A DNA stretch of 12,840 bases, from NCBI GenBank assembly GCA_030749275.1, contig JASMKJ010000409.1, positions 1-12,840 on the forward strand, read 5' to 3'. The notes under the pieces are model-generated. The model made no database searches, was not told the DNA's origin, and was given only the letters and a program-made list of their open reading frames with translations. Of the stretch, positions 8,704 through 12,840 are shown in pieces (position 1 is the first letter of the stretch; each line of letters begins with the position of its first letter). Source of the stretch: Acidimicrobiales bacterium. Lineage in GTDB: Bacteria; Actinomycetota; Acidimicrobiia; Acidimicrobiales; Poriferisodalaceae. Both the position numbers and the translations under genes were made by a program.

Positions 8704-8723
8704 TTTCTGATAGAACTATTGTT
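8688..8723 (+). promoter_or_regulatory. Promoter of the reductase operon, leaderless
   Basis: TTACCA (8688-8693) as -35 and TAGAAC (8711-8716) as -10 are separated by 17 bases. The -10 ends 7 bases before the GTG at 8724, so the transcript probably begins on the start codon. The -35 lies within the left half of the palindrome, so repressor binding should block polymerase. Confidence 0.6.
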
Positions 8724-11057
8724 GTGATCAGTGAGTCCCTTTCGGGCAAACGGATAGCCATCACCGGTAGCACTGGCTTTCTTGGCACCGCGTTAGTGGA
8801 ACGGCTACTTCGGGGGGTCCCCGACTGTGAACTCGTCCTTCTCGTCCGGCCGACCCGTAGGAACAGCGCCCAGCGTCGGGTGGAGCGAGAAATTCTTCGC
8901 AATGACGCCTTCGACATCCTGAGAACGCAATGGGGCGAACAATTCGACGAGATCTGCGCAAGACGAATATCTGTAGTCTCCGGCGACGTCACAAGCAACG
9001 GACTAGGTCTCAACGAAGGTGACCGCACGCTGTTCACCGCTTGTGACGTCGTGATTCATTCCGCCGCGACGGTCAGCTTCGACAGTCCCCTCGACAGCTC
9101 AATAGAAGTCAATTTGCTGGGGCCTAACCGGATACTCCAGGTCTTACAAGACGCGCAGGCGAAACCTCACCTCGTAGCAGTGTCAACTTGCTACGTGGCT
9201 GGCAATCGTCGCGGGGCAGCCAACGAGGAGCTCTTGGCGGGAACTCCATTTCAGGTGGATGTTGACTGGCGGGCTGAGGTTGATGCTGCGCGACGCACTC
9301 GCGCTGACCTTGACGCACGTAGCAGGATTCCCGAAGAGCTCACCAACTTTCGTCGGGGCGCTAGAGAGGAACTAGGTGCCGCCGGTTTACCCATGTTGGC
9401 CGCCAAAACCGAACAGCTACGCGAAGCATGGGTCAACGATCAGATGGTGGAAGCCGGTAGAAGTCGAGCCACCTCCCTTGGCTGGCCAGATGTGTACACC
9501 TACTCCAAAGCTCTCGGTGAAACAGCCCTCGCTGAACTTCATGGAGAGATACCCATCAGCATCGTGCGGCCCTCAATAATCGAATCAGCGTGGGCAGATC
9601 CATCACCGGGTTGGATTCGCGGATTTCGTATGGCTGAACCACTCATCGTTTCGTTCGCGAAGGGCGAGCTCAACACTTTTCCGGGCTATCCCGAGGGAAT
9701 CATCGACGTAATCCCCGTAGATATGGTCGCCGCGGCGATCATCGCCGTCGCGGCAAAAGGCCCAGAGGACGAACCGGAGGTTTTCCAGGTTGCTTCTGGT
9801 TCTACCAACCCTCTGCAATTCAAGAAGTTGCTCAACACTGTCATGGAGTGGTTTGGTGAACATCCCGTTTACGATGCAAACGGGCATCCCACTGCTAGCA
9901 CGGAATGGAAATACGCAGGCTCCAGTGGCCTAGAAGAACAGCTGCATCGCGTGGTCAAAGCCTTCGATGTCGCCGCGAAAGTAATCAATCGGCTCCCCAT
10001 CCGTGGAGAGAACAGCTTCACCAGCAAATTTGCGGAACGTCGTCAGAATCTCGACCAGATCAAGGGGTACGTAGATATCTATGGTGCATACGGCAAGTGC
10101 GAAGCCCTGTACGGAATCGAACGCACCCTTTCTCTATGGAATTCTCTGCCTATAGAGGATCAAACTCAATTCGGTTTCGACCCGAGTGTCATCGATTGGC
10201 ATCACTACATCACTGAGATTCACCTTCCAACGGTTGTCGTTCAAGCCCGAGTCAAGACCACACCCGACAAACGCACTGGACCAAGTCGATCAGAACGACT
10301 TCGCGCCGCCGTATTAGATCCGGATCGCCATTTCGCGGCGTTTGATCTGGAGAACACACTTATCGCGAGCAACGTTGTGGAAAGTTACGCTTGGCTCGCG
10401 ACCCGTCATTTGAGTCCAAGAAAACGGTTCGAATTCACCCTCCGCACACTTAGCGAAACTCCTGGTCTGTGGAGGCGCGACAAACGAGACCGTACCGATT
10501 TCCTTCGATACTTTTACCAACGCTACAAGGGTGCCCCGCTCAGACAGTTGGAGAGCGACGCAACTGAAATGTTGAGCGACCTCATCCTCATCAAATCTTT
10601 CCCGGCAGGTTTACGACGAGTGCGGGCACATCGAGCCGCCGGTCACCAGACCGTTCTGATCACAGGTGCTCTAGATATCGCGGTTGAACCCCTCCGTCCC
10701 TTGTTCGATCACATAATCGCCGCGAGGATTGACAGCACCAACGGCAAACTCACCGGAGAAATGCTCGATGTTCCGCCTACCGGCGAAGTACGCGCTCAAC
10801 TCATGGTGGATTGGGCAGAACAAAATGGGCTCGACCCTCAACAGGGGGTCGCTTACGCAGACTCCGCATCAGACCTTCCAATGCTTGAAGCTGTTGGTTA
10901 TCCCGTGGCAGTCAACCCCGAGACGCGATTAGTGACCATCGCTGAACGACGAGGATGGCTGACCGAAAACTGGCCAAAGACAGCCGGTGCGCCTAAACCT
11001 TTGCTTCCCATGGGGCAACGACCGAAATCACAAGCTATTCCCGAAAGCGTTCGCTGA
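8724..11057 (+). CDS. Fatty acyl-CoA reductase fused to a HAD-type phosphatase
   Basis: The 777-residue protein has two enzyme parts. Residues 1-500 are an extended SDR of the fatty acyl-CoA reductase (male-sterility, NAD-binding 4) type: the nucleotide loop GSTGFLG (15-21), HSAATVSFDSPLDSSIEVNLLGP (112-134), Ser154 in STCYVAG, and YTYSK (258-262) as the catalytic YxxxK. A helical insertion spans about 170-245. Residues 535-745 are a SerB-like HAD-IB domain: motif I FDLENTL (540-546), motif II Thr647 in LITGAL, Lys675 as a possible motif III residue, and motif IV YADSASDLPML (711-721). Expected reductase chemistry is NAD(P)H-dependent reduction of a fatty acyl-CoA to aldehyde or alcohol; the HAD part would remove a phosphate. 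Motif I has Glu543 where HAD phosphatases have the acid/base Asp. The stop overlaps the next ATG by one base. Confidence 0.9.
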   Translation: MISESLSGKRIAITGSTGFLGTALVERLLRGVPDCELVLLVRPTRRNSAQRRVEREILRNDAFDILRTQWGEQFDEICARRISVVSGDVTSNGLGLNEGDRTLFTACDVVIHSAATVSFDSPLDSSIEVNLLGPNRILQVLQDAQAKPHLVAVSTCYVAGNRRGAANEELLAGTPFQVDVDWRAEVDAARRTRADLDARSRIPEELTNFRRGAREELGAAGLPMLAAKTEQLREAWVNDQMVEAGRSRATSLGWPDVYTYSKALGETALAELHGEIPISIVRPSIIESAWADPSPGWIRGFRMAEPLIVSFAKGELNTFPGYPEGIIDVIPVDMVAAAIIAVAAKGPEDEPEVFQVASGSTNPLQFKKLLNTVMEWFGEHPVYDANGHPTASTEWKYAGSSGLEEQLHRVVKAFDVAAKVINRLPIRGENSFTSKFAERRQNLDQIKGYVDIYGAYGKCEALYGIERTLSLWNSLPIEDQTQFGFDPSVIDWHHYITEIHLPTVVVQARVKTTPDKRTGPSRSERLRAAVLDPDRHFAAFDLENTLIASNVVESYAWLATRHLSPRKRFEFTLRTLSETPGLWRRDKRDRTDFLRYFYQRYKGAPLRQLESDATEMLSDLILIKSFPAGLRRVRAHRAAGHQTVLITGALDIAVEPLRPLFDHIIAARIDSTNGKLTGEMLDVPPTGEVRAQLMVDWAEQNGLDPQQGVAYADSASDLPMLEAVGYPVAVNPETRLVTIAERRGWLTENWPKTAGAPKPLLPMGQRPKSQAIPESVR

Positions 11058-12646
11058 TGCCGGCTCGACAGGGCTTGGTGCTTGAGGTTGATCGGAGTAC
11101 TCCGCCCATCGTTTTCCATCACGGTGAGGGTTTCCGTTTTGAGAAGTTGCCCACGGGGAGTCGGGTCGTTTATCCGAATGAGCCGATGGAACCAATCGAA
11201 GATGTAGACGGAGCGATTCGCAACGCGCTCGCTAATCCCCTTGGAGATTCCCCTCCACTTGAGGCGCTGCTTTCACCGGGGATGAAGCTCACCATCGCCT
11301 TCGACGACATCTCTCTTCCCTTACCTCAGATGCAAGCACCTGATATCCGTGGACGAATTATTGAACACGTCCTCGACATAGCGGCGGGTGCAGGGGTGGA
11401 CGACGTTCACTTGATCGCTGCACTAGCACTTCACCGAAGAATGACTGAATCAGAACTTCGTCACGCTGTGGGGGACCGGGTATACGACGCCTTCGCCCCG
11501 AACGGCCAGCTATACAACTTCGATGCCGAAGACCCTGACGGTCTTACCCATTTGGGTGAAACCGATCACGGAGAAGAAGTGGTCATTTCGAAACGTGCGG
11601 TCGAGTCCGACTTGATCGTCTATGTGAATATCAATCTGGTCTCAATGGACGGGGGCCATAAGAGCGTCGCCACGGGACTATCGGGGTACACAGCATTGCG
11701 ACATCATCACAATGTCGAAACGATGCGTCGATCGAAGTCCTTCATGGACCAAGAGAACAGCGAACTGCACACTAAGAACTGGCGTCAAGGTCGACTGATC
11801 CGAGACGCGGGCGTGAAAATTTTTCAGATCGAAACGACACTCAACAACGACACGTTTCCAGAACCTTGGGACTTCTTACAAAAACGCGAATGGGAAATGA
11901 ATGCCAAAGAGCGTCTGCTTTTGCTCGGCACCAAGAAGTTCTTGGACAAAGTTCCCAGGAAGTCCGCTCGCACCATTTTTCAAGGGATACGTGCACCTTA
12001 TGGATTGACTTCAATTCAAGCCGGAGAAGTAGAAGCCGTACACGAAGTAACAACAGCCAACGTCTACAGACAACACTTAGTGAGAGTCGAAGGACAAACC
12101 GACATTCTGTCGATGGGTTTGCCCTATCTCGGCCCCTACAACGTGAACTCCATCATGAACCCAATTCTCGTTGCTTGTCTTGGGCTGGGCTACTTCTTCA
12201 ATTTGTACAAGGGGAAGCCTTTGGTGCGCGAAGGCGGTGTGGTGATCATGAGCCATCCAACACCGTGGGAGTTCCATCCAGTGCATCACCCCAGCTACAT
12301 AGATTTTTTCGAAGAGGTTCTGGCTGACAGCACCGACCCGGAGGTAATCGAACACAAGTACGAAAAGCGATACGCGGAGGACGAGTGGTATCGACATCTG
12401 TACCGAACCTCCTACGCATACCACGGCGTGCATCCCTTCTACATGTGGTACTGGTGTTCCCATGCCCTTGAACATGTCGCCCAAGTGATTGTGGTGGGCG
12501 GGGATCAACGTGCTATTAAGAGAATGGGCTTTCGTTCAGCTACTACTATGCGCGACGCTTTAGAGATGGCTACCGATGTTGTTGGCCGTGATCCCACCCT
12601 TACCCACATTCACAATCCGCCGGTGCTTATGGCCGACGTTGTTTAG
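11057..12646 (+). CDS. LarA-like protein (lactate racemase / DUF2088 superfamily)
   Basis: The 529-residue protein resembles LarA, the nickel-pincer-nucleotide enzyme that racemizes lactate, and its relatives that epimerize other 2-hydroxy acids. Matching parts are FDDISLPLP (82-90, LarA DDxTRPxP), DVHLIAALALHRRMTESELRHAVG (116-139, with His126 at the catalytic His108 position), SDLIVYVNINLVSMDGGHKSVATGLSGY (184-211, with Lys202 at the cofactor-linking Lys184 position) and LRHHHN (214-219). The substrate-binding Arg of the TRP motif is Leu87 here, and no His is found ten residues before Lys202 where LarA has its second catalytic His. It is about 100 residues longer than LarA, with a His- and Trp-rich C-terminal part (WEFHPVHHPSY, WYRHLYRTSYAYHGVHPFYMWYW). 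Co-transcription with the reductase points to a lipid-related substrate. No cofactor-synthesis genes (larB, larC, larE) are in the window. Confidence 0.8.
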   Translation: MPARQGLVLEVDRSTPPIVFHHGEGFRFEKLPTGSRVVYPNEPMEPIEDVDGAIRNALANPLGDSPPLEALLSPGMKLTIAFDDISLPLPQMQAPDIRGRIIEHVLDIAAGAGVDDVHLIAALALHRRMTESELRHAVGDRVYDAFAPNGQLYNFDAEDPDGLTHLGETDHGEEVVISKRAVESDLIVYVNINLVSMDGGHKSVATGLSGYTALRHHHNVETMRRSKSFMDQENSELHTKNWRQGRLIRDAGVKIFQIETTLNNDTFPEPWDFLQKREWEMNAKERLLLLGTKKFLDKVPRKSARTIFQGIRAPYGLTSIQAGEVEAVHEVTTANVYRQHLVRVEGQTDILSMGLPYLGPYNVNSIMNPILVACLGLGYFFNLYKGKPLVREGGVVIMSHPTPWEFHPVHHPSYIDFFEEVLADSTDPEVIEHKYEKRYAEDEWYRHLYRTSYAYHGVHPFYMWYWCSHALEHVAQVIVVGGDQRAIKRMGFRSATTMRDALEMATDVVGRDPTLTHIHNPPVLMADVV

Positions 12647-12661
12647 TGTTAGGACCGACAG

Positions 12662-12840
12662 ATGACGGATCCGAATCGCAGAAACCCAATCAGTCACCTA
12701 ACGGATCGACGCGCCAAAGCATCAATTTCTCGCGTGGTTCGAAAGGTCGAGTTCCCACTCAAGGCAGCCGAGACACCTGAGGGCGAAACACCCCTCCCTT
12801 CAAATGTTGGCGGAAACTATGAAACCGACTGGGCACGAAG
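12662..12840 (+). CDS. Start of a further operon gene, possibly an acyltransferase (truncated)
   Basis: An ATG at 12662 preceded by AGGA (12651-12654, 7-base spacing) opens a frame that stays open to the window edge (59 codons). It starts MTDPNRRNPISHLTDRRAKA and reaches NVGGNYETDWAR at the edge. Only 15 bases separate it from the LarA-like gene, so it belongs to the same operon. The basic, polar start and the YETDWAR segment remind me of the N-terminal region of actinobacterial lysophospholipid acyltransferase (PlsC-like) proteins, but no catalytic HX4D motif is inside the window, so this is only a suggestion. Confidence 0.6.
   Translation, partial: MTDPNRRNPISHLTDRRAKASISRVVRKVEFPLKAAETPEGETPLPSNVGGNYETDWAR

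Overview
The window looks like chromosomal DNA from a moderate-GC actinobacterium, possibly an Acidimicrobiia-like lineage. That placement is inferred from the long actinobacterial-type LeuA, a thiolase-like protein with the extra C-terminal domain typical of actinobacteria, frequent GTG starts, and candidate -10 boxes placed exactly where leaderless mRNAs would need them. I see no insertion sequence, phage gene, tRNA, rRNA or CRISPR array. Genes are densely packed, and no gene-free stretch exceeds about 250 bases.

Left part (1-3650). The 3' part of a thiolase-like acyl-CoA acyltransferase gene enters from the left edge. A divergent Ppx/GppA-family gene follows. Next comes leuA (2-isopropylmalate synthase), preceded by a leucine attenuator: a 12-residue leader peptide with four consecutive Leu codons, a 9-bp hairpin directly after its stop codon, and a terminator-like hairpin with a U-rich tail.

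Middle part (3691-8068). Four tightly spaced genes on the + strand encode an alpha/beta hydrolase, a Mur-ligase-like enzyme whose UDP-sugar-binding N-terminal domain is replaced by membrane segments, a D-Ala-D-Ala-ligase-like ATP-grasp enzyme with an atypical active-site end, and a lipoprotein with three Cys-patterned repeats (CX7CX19CX7C). Two of the three junctions overlap. Together they look like a non-canonical cell-envelope peptide-ligation module and not the standard murF/ddl pair.

Right part (8065-12840). A TetR-family repressor gene converges on the lipoprotein gene, with overlapping stop codons, and is divergent from a second operon. The short intergenic region holds an 8-2-8 palindrome sitting on the predicted -35 box. 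The operon encodes a fusion of fatty acyl-CoA reductase and HAD-type phosphatase, a LarA-like (DUF2088, nickel-pincer lactate-racemase superfamily) protein with altered active-site residues, and the start of a third gene that may be an acyltransferase. This looks like a regulated lipid-metabolism locus of unknown product, and with the Mur/Ddl module it is the main candidate for an undescribed system.
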